Origin: Nonomuraea glycinis
GTDB lineage: Bacteria; Actinomycetota; Actinomycetes; Streptosporangiales; Streptosporangiaceae
Reading direction: 5' to 3'
NCBI RefSeq assembly: GCF_014646515.1
Contig: NZ_BMNK01000003.1
Location: forward strand, 124,001-188,000
DNA length: 64,000 nt
Shown: in pieces, positions 11,032 through 19,901 of the stretch
Numbering within the stretch: the stretch's first letter is position 1
Layout of the letters: every line of letters begins with the position of its first letter
Notes under the pieces: model-generated
Database searches by the model: none
What the model was told of the DNA's origin: nothing
Seen by the model: the letters and a program-made list of their open reading frames with translations, nothing else
Made by a program: the position numbers and the translations under genes

Positions 11032-11128
11032 CGACATTCTACAGACCTTCAAACCGACATTCTACGGCCAACCGACCGACATTTGGCGGACCTCAGAACC
11101 GACATTCCACGGAACCTGTAGCGACATT
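11032..11128 (-). repeat. Five phased CGACATT iterons upstream of the DUF4143 ATPase
   Basis: The heptamer CGACATT occurs at 11032, 11055, 11077, 11100 and 11122, with spacings of 23, 22, 23 and 22 bases, about two helical turns. Read toward the ATPase gene the unit is close to AGGTnnGTrGAATGTCGGTT. The last copy ends 22 bases before the ATG, just ahead of the ribosome site. This looks like an array of protein-binding sites on one DNA face. It may be an operator for self-regulation or for a regulator elsewhere. Confidence 0.75.
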
Positions 11129-11271
11129 TCACGAGAGCGACACCGCTTCTGCTGTGGCAGGGGAGGGTTAAGACTGTGCTTCATATTCGCTATGTATAGC
11201 TGTGTTTCGGCCATGATCTGTTCGTATCGGAGCAGTCACGTTGAGCTACTGTTGGCCGGTGGGCTGGGGTC

Positions 11272-13404
11272 ATGAGGCGGGCGCGGGGCGGGTGGGTGCT
11301 GATGGGTGAGGTGGTGTCCACCGCGACGTGCCGAGCGTTTCGGGCGGTGCTGGAGTCCTCGGGTGAGGTGGTCGGGGAGCGGGTGCTGGCCGAGCGGGTG
11401 GGCTGGCTGGTGGCCGTGGTCCGGCAGGTGGCGGCGGGGGTGGTGGCCGAGCGCTGGAATCGGGCGGATCTGGACCTGCTGAAGGCGGGTGCTGGGCTGG
11501 ATGGCCGGGCCTTGCCCGCGAAGGGGTGGATGGCGGTGCGCCGCCTGGGATGGGGCGCGGATGTTCCTGTCGGGGTGTATGTCTCTGATCGGGTGCGCCG
11601 GTGCGCGGAGGAGGAGGCGGCTCGGGCGTTGCGGCTGGCGTTGCATCGCGGGGCGGTGCTGGCGGCGATCACCGCGTCCTGGCCCGCCGATCCGCGCCGG
11701 CGCACCGACGCCGAGTGGACGGCGCTGCGCGCGGCGCTGGAGGCGGAGGGTGTGGCCGGTGGGGTGTCGGCCGCGGTGATCCGTAACCGGACCCGGCAAC
11801 TGCGCGCCTACCTTGACGAGCGCGGCCTCTCACTCGCCGGCCTGACCGGTCGGGCCGGTGTGGTGGAGGTGGAGGGGCCACCGGGGGTGGCCGCGCAGGT
11901 GCTGCTGGCCGCCGCCGACCGGCAACTCATCATCCTGGAACGCATCGGCGCCTCCGAGGCGCGGTTGCGGGTGCAGCTTCCGTTGTGCGCGCGGCCGGCC
12001 ACCCGCCGGGACTGGGCGTGGCATGTGCTGGCGGTCCCGCTACCCGCCCAGGTGCCGGCCGACGCGCGGCTGCGCACCCCGACCCTGCGGGTGATGGATG
12101 GCCGGGTGCGGGTGGATCTGCCGTTCACGACGGCGGTGCCGTATGCCCCGGTCGGCGGGCACACGGTCGCGGTCGGGTTCGACTGGGGAGTCAACACCCT
12201 GCTCACCGGCGCGGTCGGACGGCTGCACGCCGCAGACCCGCAGGACGGGCGGATGCGGGACGGGCGGGTGGAGGGTGATGGCCGGCCGCTGATCTACGAC
12301 GCCACCCCCATCAGTGCCAAGCTGCATCGGCTGCGCGGGCATCGTGAAGCGCTGGCCGCCAGACGCGACCACTACGCCGCCCTCCAGGCCGGGCTCACCA
12401 CCCGCGCCGCCTCCCGCAACACCGCTCCTCAGTATGCCCCTCACGCCGCCCGTGATACCGCCCGCTACGAGCAGGTGGCCGCGCTACATGAGCGGGCCGA
12501 TCGGGAGCACGCGCGGGTGTGCGCGCGGATCCGGCGCCTGAACAACGCCCTGTCCTGGAGCGCCGCCCGCTGGGCCGTCGACCAAGCCGTGGCGCTGGGC
12601 GCGTCGGTCATCTACCTCGAAGACCTCACCACCCTGGAAGCGCGCGGACACCGGAAAGGCAACGCCACCCTGTCCGGCCAAGTCCGCGGCCGCGTAGCCG
12701 ACGCCATCCGGCATCTGGCCGCCAAGACCGGGCTCGCGGTCGTCACCGTGCCCGCGCGCGGCACCAGCAGATACTGCCCCCGTTGCGGCACCGGCACCGC
12801 ACCCCTACGCCACACGCCCGCGCCGGACCGGCTCAATGAGCGCGGCTGGAAATGGGCGCACTGCACCAGGTGCGGCCTGTCCCGCGACCGCGACCAAGCC
12901 GCCGCCGAACGGATCGTCACCCGCGGCCTGCTCGCCCAAACCCACACCATCACCGACCGCGCCACCGGCGCCCGCACCATCCGCACCGTGATGGAGGGCA
13001 ACCTGAGCCGCGTCCGCCGCCCGCGTAAGCCGACCCGGGCCGCCAGACGCGCCCGCCGCACCGGCACCGACCTCCACCCACGCCCCCAAAGCCGACACGA
13101 CCGGACTCGACAGAACCGGACCCGGCGAGACCGGGCCAAGACCGGACCCACCGGCAAACAACCCACCACGAAGACTTTCAGCCAGATGCCCGACCGGCGT
13201 CCGGTGCCCGCCCCCACCTTGACGGTGGGACAGCGTCCGGCGGGCCAAGCACCCCAGGCGAACAGCCCAACGGCCGTCCGCACAGGACTTGTACGCGATC
13301 CTCACCACCGGACCGGCTTCCACAAAGTGAAAGCCACCCCCGTACTCGCACTAGCCGAGTACGGGAGCGGCAGACACCACGCCACGCCCGCCCGAAAAGC
13401 CTGA
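11272..13404 (+). CDS. TnpB-like RNA-guided nuclease (IS605/IS1341-type), unusually long
   Basis: A 710-residue protein with all three RuvC acidic residues: FDWG (Asp304), YLEDL (Glu450) and SRDRDQAAAE (Asp541). A zinc finger (CPRCG at Cys502, then CTRCG) lies between the last two. Typical TnpB proteins are near 400 residues; here the N-terminal part before RuvC-I is about 300 residues and a basic, low-complexity tail of about 150 residues follows the nuclease domain. No TnpA transposase is nearby. In this family the guide RNA is made from the 3' end of the gene, so the tail may be a by-product of the RNA sequence. The start is uncertain. Confidence 0.82.
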   Translation: MRRARGGWVLMGEVVSTATCRAFRAVLESSGEVVGERVLAERVGWLVAVVRQVAAGVVAERWNRADLDLLKAGAGLDGRALPAKGWMAVRRLGWGADVPVGVYVSDRVRRCAEEEAARALRLALHRGAVLAAITASWPADPRRRTDAEWTALRAALEAEGVAGGVSAAVIRNRTRQLRAYLDERGLSLAGLTGRAGVVEVEGPPGVAAQVLLAAADRQLIILERIGASEARLRVQLPLCARPATRRDWAWHVLAVPLPAQVPADARLRTPTLRVMDGRVRVDLPFTTAVPYAPVGGHTVAVGFDWGVNTLLTGAVGRLHAADPQDGRMRDGRVEGDGRPLIYDATPISAKLHRLRGHREALAARRDHYAALQAGLTTRAASRNTAPQYAPHAARDTARYEQVAALHERADREHARVCARIRRLNNALSWSAARWAVDQAVALGASVIYLEDLTTLEARGHRKGNATLSGQVRGRVADAIRHLAAKTGLAVVTVPARGTSRYCPRCGTGTAPLRHTPAPDRLNERGWKWAHCTRCGLSRDRDQAAAERIVTRGLLAQTHTITDRATGARTIRTVMEGNLSRVRRPRKPTRAARRARRTGTDLHPRPQSRHDRTRQNRTRRDRAKTGPTGKQPTTKTFSQMPDRRPVPAPTLTVGQRPAGQAPQANSPTAVRTGLVRDPHHRTGFHKVKATPVLALAEYGSGRHHATPARKA
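13213..13229 (+). ncRNA. Hairpin in putative TnpB guide-RNA region
   Basis: CCCACC pairs with GGTGGG around TTGAC inside the 3' end of the tnpB-like gene. It is the first of three hairpins in the last 200 bases of the gene. TnpB guide RNAs overlap the gene's 3' end, so these may be scaffold stems. The assignment is inference from position and structure. Confidence 0.35.
13339..13365 (+). ncRNA. Strong hairpin in putative TnpB guide-RNA region
   Basis: A perfect 10-base stem, CCCGTACTCG with CGAGTACGGG, closes a 7-base loop (CACTAGC) near the end of the tnpB-like gene. Such strong structure inside a coding region with low-complexity translation supports a structural RNA rather than selection on the protein. 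It is a candidate scaffold stem. Confidence 0.4.
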
Positions 13405-13416
13405 ACCCCTCAGGCA
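13400..13416 (+). other. Hairpin spanning the tnpB-like stop codon; candidate element right end
   Basis: GCCTGA pairs with TCAGGC around ACCCC, and the stop codon TGA is inside the stem. IS200/IS605 elements end in small hairpins just after tnpB, so this may mark the right end. The guide segment would then start near 13417. The left end was not identified. Confidence 0.35.
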
Positions 13417-13485
13417 ACCACAGAGAATCGCAGACGCTTGGCTCTAGCGTGTGATCAGCAAGCGCACGCATCGATCGGAGAGCCC

Positions 13486-14577
13486 GTGACCACCAGCCTC
13501 GCCCCAGAGCCGCAGAGCTCCGCCGGCGCTCCCCCGGAGAGCCTGCCCGCCTACGTCTACGACCTGACCGAGCTCGACGGCCACATGCGCCGGGTCCGTG
13601 CCGCGCTCGGGGACGTCGAGGTCTACTACGCGGTCAAGGCCAACCCCGACCCCCGGCTCCTGCGTACCCTCGCTCCTTATGTGGACGGGTTCGAGGTGGC
13701 CTCGGGCGGCGAGCTCGCGCACGTACGGGAGCACTTCCCCGGCGCGCCCGTGGCCTTGGGCGGTCCCGGTAAGACGGACGCCGAGCTCTTCGCGGACGTC
13801 ACCCGGCTGCATGTGGAGAGTCCCAGCGAGATCCACCGGCTGCTCGCCGCCGGCCGTGCCGCCGACGTGCTGCTGCGGGTCAATCTGGACATTCCCATCG
13901 AGGGCGCCTCACTCGCCATGGGTGGGGGTGCGACGCCGTTCGGCATGGATCCTGCCGGGATCGCCGAGTGCCTGGCCCTCCTCGAAGGGCAGGAGACCGT
14001 ACGGGCGCGCGGCATCCATGCTCATCTGGCGAGCGGGCTCGACGCCTCCAGGATGCTGGAGGTCGCCGCGACCGTGCTGGACTACGCGCGCGGGCTCGGC
14101 ATGTCGGAGATCAACCTCGGTGGCGGGATGGCCGTCTCCTACGCCGAGCCGGACCGTACGTTCGACTGGGAGACCTACGGCAGCGGGCTGGCCGGGTTGC
14201 GCCGCCCCGGTGAGGTGCTGCGGATAGAGCCGGGCCGTTCGCTGACCGTCTACTGCGGGCGCTACGTCACCCGGGTGATAGACGTCAAGCGGGTGCACGG
14301 TGAGCTGTTCGCGGTGGTGGCCGGTGGGACGCATCACCTCCGCACGCCCGCCACCAAGGGCCACGACCAGCCGCTGATCATCGGCGAGCCGGGCGAGCCC
14401 ACGACCATCGTCGGCCAGTTGTGCACCCCGAAGGACGTCCTGGCCCGCCGCGTGCCCATCAGCCTGAAGCCGGGCGACGTGCTGGAGTTCACCATGGCGG
14501 GGGCGTACGCGTGGAACATCTCCCACCATGACTTCCTGATGCATCCGAAGCCTGGCTTTCACTACGTGACCCGGTAG
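13486..14577 (+). CDS. Type III PLP-dependent decarboxylase (ornithine/diaminopimelate family)
   Basis: A 363-residue alanine-racemase-fold enzyme. The PLP lysine is in YYAVKANPDP (Lys51), the phosphate-binding glycine loop is INLGGGMAV, and the C-terminal active-site segment is MAGAYAWNISHHDFLMHPKP. The GTG at 13486 has GGAG five bases upstream. The C-terminal pattern resembles decarboxylases of siderophore pathways (SbnH-like) more than lysA, but no siderophore genes are adjacent. Reaction: probably decarboxylation of an amino acid or amino-acid conjugate in the cytoplasm; exact substrate unknown. Confidence 0.8.
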   Translation: MTTSLAPEPQSSAGAPPESLPAYVYDLTELDGHMRRVRAALGDVEVYYAVKANPDPRLLRTLAPYVDGFEVASGGELAHVREHFPGAPVALGGPGKTDAELFADVTRLHVESPSEIHRLLAAGRAADVLLRVNLDIPIEGASLAMGGGATPFGMDPAGIAECLALLEGQETVRARGIHAHLASGLDASRMLEVAATVLDYARGLGMSEINLGGGMAVSYAEPDRTFDWETYGSGLAGLRRPGEVLRIEPGRSLTVYCGRYVTRVIDVKRVHGELFAVVAGGTHHLRTPATKGHDQPLIIGEPGEPTTIVGQLCTPKDVLARRVPISLKPGDVLEFTMAGAYAWNISHHDFLMHPKPGFHYVTR

Positions 14578-14625
14578 GCGCCCACCGTGCGGTGAACGAC
14601 ATCGGCAGTACGGCTTGCACCGGCA

Positions 14626-14646
14626 GGCCCGACCTGAAGGTGGGCC
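14626..14646. terminator. Hairpin between convergent genes
   Basis: GGCCC-ACC pairs with GGT-GGGCC around TGAA, with one bulged G. It lies between the ends of the PLP decarboxylase and the ABC permease, which converge here, and may terminate either transcript. Confidence 0.45.
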
Positions 14647-14670
14647 GCGTCGTGAGGCGTTCCGGTGGTC

Positions 14671-16269
14671 CTATCCGAAGTCGCGATGGCGAAGGGCCGG
14701 CAGGGCTGCGACGAGGAGCCCCGCCGTGACGGTGACCAAGGCCAGGGCGGGACCGGCGGTCAGGGGCGGCCCGGCGAAGGCGTTGGGGATGTAGTGGAAC
14801 GGCTCCAGGGGGCTGCCGCCCCACAGCCCGTACAGGGGGCCGGCGATCTGACCGAGCGCGACGGTCAGGGTCCAGACCGCCAAGGAGATCGCCGCGCTCG
14901 CCCTCGGCAGCAGCGCGTACGCGAGCACGCACACCGCCCCCACGCACCAGGCGGCCGGTACGGCGCCCAGCGCCCCGGCCAGGAAGCGGGGCAGGTCGGT
15001 GGCGAGGTCGCCCACCAGCACCGAGTACAGCGTGCCGAACACGAGCCCGGCGACGGCCAGCAACGTCACGGTGCCGAGCCCGGTCACGACCAGGTGCCCG
15101 GCCGCCCACCGGAGCCGGGTCACAGGGGTGGCCTGTACGGCCTCCGCGCGGCCCGACGTCTCCTCCGCGCGCAGCCGCAGAACCATGAGCAACGGGTAGA
15201 CGGCGATGGCGTACGCAAGGATCAGGATCATGTACCACGAGTAGGCGCCGAGCGTCGCGTCGGCGGGCACGCCGAGGCTCTTGGTGATGTTGTCGACCAC
15301 GATGCTCGGCCGCGAGAGCAGGTCCCGGCCCAGCGGGCTCAAGGCGGCGGCCGCCGCGGCGAAGAACGCGACCCCGGCAGCCCATTTCACCAGCAGGCCC
15401 CGGTGCAGCCGCCAGGCCAGGCTGATCGGGCCGCGTAGGTTCGGGGCCGTCGCGCGCCCAAGGCGTTCGGGCAACGACCCGGCACCCAGGTCGCGGCGGC
15501 CGAGCAGGCGGTAGGCGACGGCGAGCAGGACGGCGGCCGCCAGAAGCGAGACGCCGAGCAGCCACCACTGCTCGTCCTGGTAGGCCCGCACCAGATGGCT
15601 CCAGCCGAGCGGGGACAGGTTCTTCAGCCAGTACTGCGCGCTCGCGTCACCGGCGTAGCGCATCACGTACGACAGGGCGAGCACGGTCAGGCCGATCGTG
15701 GTGGCCGTACGGGCGTCGCGTGCCAGTTGGGCGGCGACGGCGGCGACGCCGGCGAAGACCCAGCCCGCCACCGTGACGGCGGCCCCGTAGGCGAGCGTCC
15801 CGATCGGTTCGAGCCCGATCCCGATCAGCACGACGGCCGTTGAAAGGCCGCAGACCAGGCTGATCCCGGCCGCCACCAGCACCGCGGCGGTCAGCTGGGC
15901 CTGGCGGCTCACCACGGCCGAGCGGACCAGCTCGCTACGGCCGGTGTCCTCTTCCGCACGGGTGTGCCGGATGATGGACATGACGGCCGCGAACGCGCTC
16001 GCGAGGTAGAGGAAACCGCCGCTGCGCCACGTGGCGAGCACCTCCAGCCGCGGTTCGGCGAATCCGCCGCCGAGCCCCTGGAAGAAGGCGTTGCCTCGGA
16101 TGAGGTCGACGTAGGCGACTTTCAGCTCGTAGGTGCCCATGTTCCTGTTGACGTACGCGACCATGACCAGGCCCAGGCTCACGTTCAGCAGGATCCACCA
16201 GGGGGCGATGGCCCGTTCGCGGCGCAGCGCCAGGCGGACCAGGTGGCCGGTGCCGGTGAGCGCGGTCAT
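14671..16269 (-). CDS. ABC-2 type exporter permease (polyketide/drug export type)
   Basis: A 532-residue membrane protein with about twelve hydrophobic segments arranged as two homologous halves. It begins with [18 protein letters not shown], which is typical of actinobacterial two-half exporter permeases linked to drug or polyketide efflux. It overlaps the upstream ATPase gene by 4 bases. Together with that ATPase and the TetR gene it forms a repressor-controlled efflux operon. The substrate is unknown. Confidence 0.85.
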   Translation of the reverse strand: MTALTGTGHLVRLALRRERAIAPWWILLNVSLGLVMVAYVNRNMGTYELKVAYVDLIRGNAFFQGLGGGFAEPRLEVLATWRSGGFLYLASAFAAVMSIIRHTRAEEDTGRSELVRSAVVSRQAQLTAAVLVAAGISLVCGLSTAVVLIGIGLEPIGTLAYGAAVTVAGWVFAGVAAVAAQLARDARTATTIGLTVLALSYVMRYAGDASAQYWLKNLSPLGWSHLVRAYQDEQWWLLGVSLLAAAVLLAVAYRLLGRRDLGAGSLPERLGRATAPNLRGPISLAWRLHRGLLVKWAAGVAFFAAAAAALSPLGRDLLSRPSIVVDNITKSLGVPADATLGAYSWYMILILAYAIAVYPLLMVLRLRAEETSGRAEAVQATPVTRLRWAAGHLVVTGLGTVTLLAVAGLVFGTLYSVLVGDLATDLPRFLAGALGAVPAAWCVGAVCVLAYALLPRASAAISLAVWTLTVALGQIAGPLYGLWGGSPLEPFHYIPNAFAGPPLTAGPALALVTVTAGLLVAALPALRHRDFG

Positions 16270-17189
16270 CGGGCCGCTCCCGCGTGCGGCGCGTCGCTCG
16301 CGCCGGTGCGGTCGTAGTGGCGCAGGAACAGTTCCTCAAGGGTGGCGGGCCGGCTGACGAGGCCGCGTACACCGGCGTCGGTGAGGTGCCTCAGCACCGT
16401 GTCCAGGGCTGCGGTGTCGACGTCGAACCGCACCTGGCTGCCCTCGGCGCGCAGGTCGTGCACGCCGGGCAGTGCGGCCAGTCCGTCCGCCGGCGCCGCC
16501 AGGTCGGCCTGGATGGAGGTACGGGTGAGATGACGCAGGTCGGCCAGGGTGCCGCTCTCCACCGTACGGCCGTCCTTGATGATGGTCACCCGGTCGCACA
16601 GGGCTTCCACCTCGGACAGGATGTGGCTGGACAGCAGCACGGTCCGGTCTCCGCGGCGCTGCTCCTGACTCACCGTCTCGCGGAAGACCTCCTCCATCAG
16701 GGGGTCCAGGCCGGATGTGGGCTCGTCGAGGATGAGCAGCTCGGCGTCGGAGGCCAGCGCGGCGATCAGGGCGACCTTCTGCCGGTTGCCCTTGGAGTAG
16801 GTACGGCTCTTCTTGCGGGGGTCCAGGTCGAAGCGCTCCAGCAGCTCGGCGCGGCGCCGCTGGTCGAGCCCGCCGCGCAGCCGTCCGAGCAGGTCGATCA
16901 CCTCGCCGCCGGACAGCTGGGGCCACAGGGTGACGTCGCCGGGCACGTAGGCCAGCCTGCGGTGCAGCTCGGTCGCGTCGGCCCACGGATCGCCGCCGAG
17001 CAGCCGGGCGGTGCCGGCGTCCGCGCGCAGCATGCCGAGCAGGATCCGGATCGTGGTGCTCTTGCCGGCGCCGTTGGGCCCCAGGAAGCCGTGCACCTCT
17101 CCGGTGCCCACGACGAGGTCGAGGCCGTCCAGCGCGCGGGTGGCGCCGAACGATTTGACCAGGCCGGTTACCGATATCGCGTCACTCAT
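16266..17189 (-). CDS. ABC exporter ATPase
   Basis: A 307-residue ATPase. It shows Walker [10 protein letters not shown] (residues 36-44), a signature read as [26 protein letters not shown] (variant of LSGGQ) with Walker [14 protein letters not shown], and a switch His in [13 protein letters not shown]. The C-terminal quarter is the usual DrrA-like extension. It is the energising partner of the permease, with which it overlaps, and it overlaps the TetR gene upstream by 8 bases. Confidence 0.92.
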   Translation of the reverse strand: MSDAISVTGLVKSFGATRALDGLDLVVGTGEVHGFLGPNGAGKSTTIRILLGMLRADAGTARLLGGDPWADATELHRRLAYVPGDVTLWPQLSGGEVIDLLGRLRGGLDQRRRAELLERFDLDPRKKSRTYSKGNRQKVALIAALASDAELLILDEPTSGLDPLMEEVFRETVSQEQRRGDRTVLLSSHILSEVEALCDRVTIIKDGRTVESGTLADLRHLTRTSIQADLAAPADGLAALPGVHDLRAEGSQVRFDVDTAALDTVLRHLTDAGVRGLVSRPATLEELFLRHYDRTGASDAPHAGAAR

Positions 17190-17841
17190 CAGCGTGCTCC
17201 TCGGTTGAACGCCGGGCGTTTTCCAGGGCGTCGCGATACGCGGCGGCCTCGTCCGGGCTGAGCCAGGGGTGGGAGTAGAGATCGAGCAGGGCCAGTGCGA
17301 GCCGGTCGGCGCCTTCCTCGGTGGACACGTCGACGCCCAGCCCTCGGGACACGTGCTCGTGAAGAATCCCGACGGCCAGGGCCATCGCCGTGCCCACCGT
17401 CGCCCTGGCCTTGCGGTCGACGAAGGGCGGATCGGGACGGCGCTCGTCGAGCTCGGCGAGCCACTGCTCGCTCATCTGGACCATCGCGTCGAACACCGGC
17501 TCGGCCCATCCCTCGGTCAGGGCGCGCGACAGGTATCGCTGGTAGGGCCCGAGGGCCGCCAGAGAGGCCCCGACGTAGTTCACCCCGCCGGCGGTCGTGT
17601 CGGTGGCGACCTGCTCGTTGATCCTGGTGATCAGCTTGATCAGGTGGGCGTCGCACGCCTGGCGCAACGCCTGCTTGGATCCGAAGTGGTGGCGCACCAA
17701 CCCCGGGGACACTCCCGCGGTGTCGGCGATCCGCCGGGTCGTCGCCGCCTCGAATCCGTGCTCCCCGAAGAGCCGCAGGGCCGCGTCTCGGATCCGGGCG
17801 CGAGCGGTGAGGTCCTCAGGATCGGGTGTTGGCGTCGTCAC
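17182..17841 (-). CDS. TetR-family repressor of the ABC exporter operon
   Basis: A 219-residue TetR protein. The DNA-binding domain is residues 10-55 ([20 protein letters not shown], then [13 protein letters not shown]). The GTG at 17841 is chosen because the alternative TTG at 17856 lies inside a putative operator. The gene is first in an operon with the ATPase and permease. Two related palindromic sites upstream (17849-17864 and 17889-17904) suggest autoregulation. Confidence 0.85.
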   Translation of the reverse strand: MTTPTPDPEDLTARARIRDAALRLFGEHGFEAATTRRIADTAGVSPGLVRHHFGSKQALRQACDAHLIKLITRINEQVATDTTAGGVNYVGASLAALGPYQRYLSRALTEGWAEPVFDAMVQMSEQWLAELDERRPDPPFVDRKARATVGTAMALAVGILHEHVSRGLGVDVSTEEGADRLALALLDLYSHPWLSPDEAAAYRDALENARRSTEEHADE

Positions 17842-17848
17842 GTTCCCG

Positions 17849-17904
17849 TTGTCCAATCGTACAGATAATTACTCAACTGAATTACATGCTATCCAACCGT
17901 ATAG
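17849..17904. promoter_or_regulatory. Two putative TetR operator copies
   Basis: CTATCCAACCGTATAG at 17889-17904 has palindromic ends (CTATnC and GnATAG). A second copy at 17849-17864 (TTGTCCAATCGTACAG) matches it at 12 of 16 positions, 40 bases away in the same orientation. Both lie just upstream of the TetR start in a visibly AT-richer stretch likely to contain the promoter. Confidence 0.55.
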
Positions 17905-18051
17905 TCTGTAGGCAATGCAGGATCCCGCCGTACGATCGGTGACCGGTGAGCGCAGTGACAAAGGCGGCCCGGCGCGGTCCCGCACTGCTCTCGACCTCGT
18001 CCTCGGCAACACCCTCACACCGGAGCCCGTCGACCTCCACCGGGCCTGGCG

Positions 18052-18690
18052 TCAGCGCAGGATGCCTTCGTGCAAGGCGCGCAGCACGGCGTTGGTGCGG
18101 TCTCGTGCGTCGAGCTTGAGCAGAATCGTCGACACGTGGTTCTTCACCGTGCCCTCGGCCAGGAACAACGCCCCGGCGATCTCGCGGTTGCTGTATCCCT
18201 CGGCGACGAGCCGCATCACTTCCAGCTCACGCTCGGTGAGCTCTTGCGCAGTCGCGGCGGCGGCCGGCGACGGGCCGGAGCGGATCGCGCGCAGCAGCCG
18301 GTCGGTGATCGACGGCGCGATGAGCGTGCCGCCGTCGGCCAAGGTGCGCACCGCCCCGGTCAGCTGCTCCACGGTCACGTCCTTGAGCAGATAGCCGCGT
18401 GCGCCCGCCCGGAGCGCCTTCAGCACGAGGTCGTCGTCGTTGAAGGTCGTGAGCACGAGGACCGGCGTCTCGATGCCGCGCTCCTGGAGGCGTTCGAGCG
18501 TCCAGATCCCGTCGTAGCGGGGCATCCGCAGATCCAGCAGGATCACGTCCGGCATTGCCACCATGATGATGTCGAGCGCCGCCAGCCCGTCGTCGGCCTC
18601 GCCGACCACCTCGACCTCAGCGACCTCCAGCAGGCTGCGGATCCCCTGACGCACGAGCGTCTGATCGTCGACCACCACCACCCGGGTCAC
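18052..18690 (-). CDS. NarL/LuxR-type response regulator
   Basis: A 212-residue response regulator. The receiver domain has acidic residues Asp8/Asp9, phospho-acceptor Asp53 (ILLDLRMPR) and a conserved Lys in YLLKDVT. The C-terminal LuxR HTH reads LTERELEVMRLVAEGYSNRE through TVKNHVSTILLKL. The start is a GTG overlapping the kinase stop (GTGA). It probably controls the divergent ABC exporter, with a palindrome at 19836-19856 as likely target. Confidence 0.93.
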   Translation of the reverse strand: MTRVVVVDDQTLVRQGIRSLLEVAEVEVVGEADDGLAALDIIMVAMPDVILLDLRMPRYDGIWTLERLQERGIETPVLVLTTFNDDDLVLKALRAGARGYLLKDVTVEQLTGAVRTLADGGTLIAPSITDRLLRAIRSGPSPAAAATAQELTERELEVMRLVAEGYSNREIAGALFLAEGTVKNHVSTILLKLDARDRTNAVLRALHEGILR

Positions 18691-19790
18691 GACGCGGGCA
18701 CCCGGGCGGTGACCCGGAACCCTCTCCGGCCGTCAACGCGCACGTCGCCGCCGAGCGCCTCGAACCGTTCGGCCAGTCCGCGCAGCCCGTTGCCGAGCAC
18801 CGGATCGGCGTCGCCGTGCCCGTCGTCGGCGGCGCTCAGGCAGACGGCGTCGCCGTCGGAGGTGACGTCGATCCACAGCTCGCGCGCGCCGGCGTGCCTG
18901 ATCGTGTTGGTGACGACCTCCTGCACGGCCCGGACCAGCGCGGCGGTCTGCTCCTCGCCGGCCCGCACGCCGGGCGCGATCTCGATCGACACCTCCAGGT
19001 CGGGCAGATCGCGCACGATCTGCCGCAGGATCGTCGAAAGGTCCGCGAACTCGGTCCGCATCTCACCGACGGTCGCGCGTACGTCGCCCAGCAGGTCGCG
19101 CGCCACCCGATCGGCCCGCTCGACGTGCTCCCGGGCCCGCTCCCCGTCACGGTGGCGCGCCGCCTCCAGCTCCAGGGTCAGCACGGTGAGCTGATGGCCG
19201 ATGAGATCGTGCAGCTCGCGGGAGATCCGGAGCCGTTCGGCGGTACGCGCCGACTCCGACAGCAGCACGCCGGCCGCCTGCAGCTCGACGTGCGCCTCGG
19301 TCAACTCCCGGCGCATCCGCTGCTCCCGTATGACGGACAGCGCGCTGAAGAGCGTCGCCACCTGGATGAGCGCGTAGAAGCCCGCCGCGAGCACCACGTC
19401 CGTGACGTCGGCTTCCGTCCGCACCATGACAGCGGCGAGCACCACGGTGTTGAGCCCCACCACGGTGAGGCCGGCCCACGTGGGCACGGCGTGGACGCTC
19501 ACCGCGGCGACGACCACCAGCAAAATCGGCAGGAGGCCCAGCTGCGCCGCGGACGCCACCAACGCCCAGGCGGCTCCGACCGCGACCGCGAACGCCGCAT
19601 ACCGGACCCGTCGCGGATGGCCCCCGTCGACCACGACGATGACGGCGACGACGAGCGCCGCGAACAGCCCGATCCACCACGCTCGTGGAATGGCCGCCTC
19701 GACCGCGCCGATCAGGACCGGGCCACCGACCAGGACCGACACGGCGAACATCGCCAGCCCTGACCATTCCTCAGCTCCGAGTCGACGCAC
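18687..19790 (-). CDS. Two-component sensor histidine kinase (HisKA_3 type)
   Basis: A membrane kinase of 367 residues from the GTG at 19790. It has about five or six N-terminal transmembrane segments, a short coiled coil, the phosphorylation motif ISRELHDLIGHQL and a HATPase domain with VQEVVTNTIRHAGA and NGLRGLAERFEALGG. An ATG at 19853 would add 21 residues but sits inside a perfect palindrome that looks like an operator, so the later start is preferred. It pairs with the downstream response regulator and faces a divergent ABC exporter operon. Confidence 0.85.
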   Translation of the reverse strand: MRRLGAEEWSGLAMFAVSVLVGGPVLIGAVEAAIPRAWWIGLFAALVVAVIVVVDGGHPRRVRYAAFAVAVGAAWALVASAAQLGLLPILLVVVAAVSVHAVPTWAGLTVVGLNTVVLAAVMVRTEADVTDVVLAAGFYALIQVATLFSALSVIREQRMRRELTEAHVELQAAGVLLSESARTAERLRISRELHDLIGHQLTVLTLELEAARHRDGERAREHVERADRVARDLLGDVRATVGEMRTEFADLSTILRQIVRDLPDLEVSIEIAPGVRAGEEQTAALVRAVQEVVTNTIRHAGARELWIDVTSDGDAVCLSAADDGHGDADPVLGNGLRGLAERFEALGGDVRVDGRRGFRVTARVPAS

Positions 19791-19835
19791 GGCAGTACCG
19801 TAACCCAGGCTTTGCCCCGGCTTCGGGTGCCGAAA

Positions 19836-19856
19836 GTCATGGGTGCGGTCCATGAC
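19836..19856. promoter_or_regulatory. Perfect palindrome between kinase and ABC exporter genes
   Basis: GTCATGG and CCATGAC flank a 7-base spacer (GTGCGGT). Dyads of this size are typical targets of NarL/LuxR-type regulators. It lies in the divergent region before the ABC ATPase gene (19902) and the kinase gene, so the linked response regulator is the likely binder. Confidence 0.6.
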
Positions 19857-19901
19857 CTCCGGCACAGGCGAGCGCCTGCCTGGTCCGCCTAGCTTCGTCG
19901 C

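Noticed and set aside
11032..11128. CRISPR array
   Set aside because: Units are only about 22 bases with a 7-base core and no unique spacers; no cas genes nearby.
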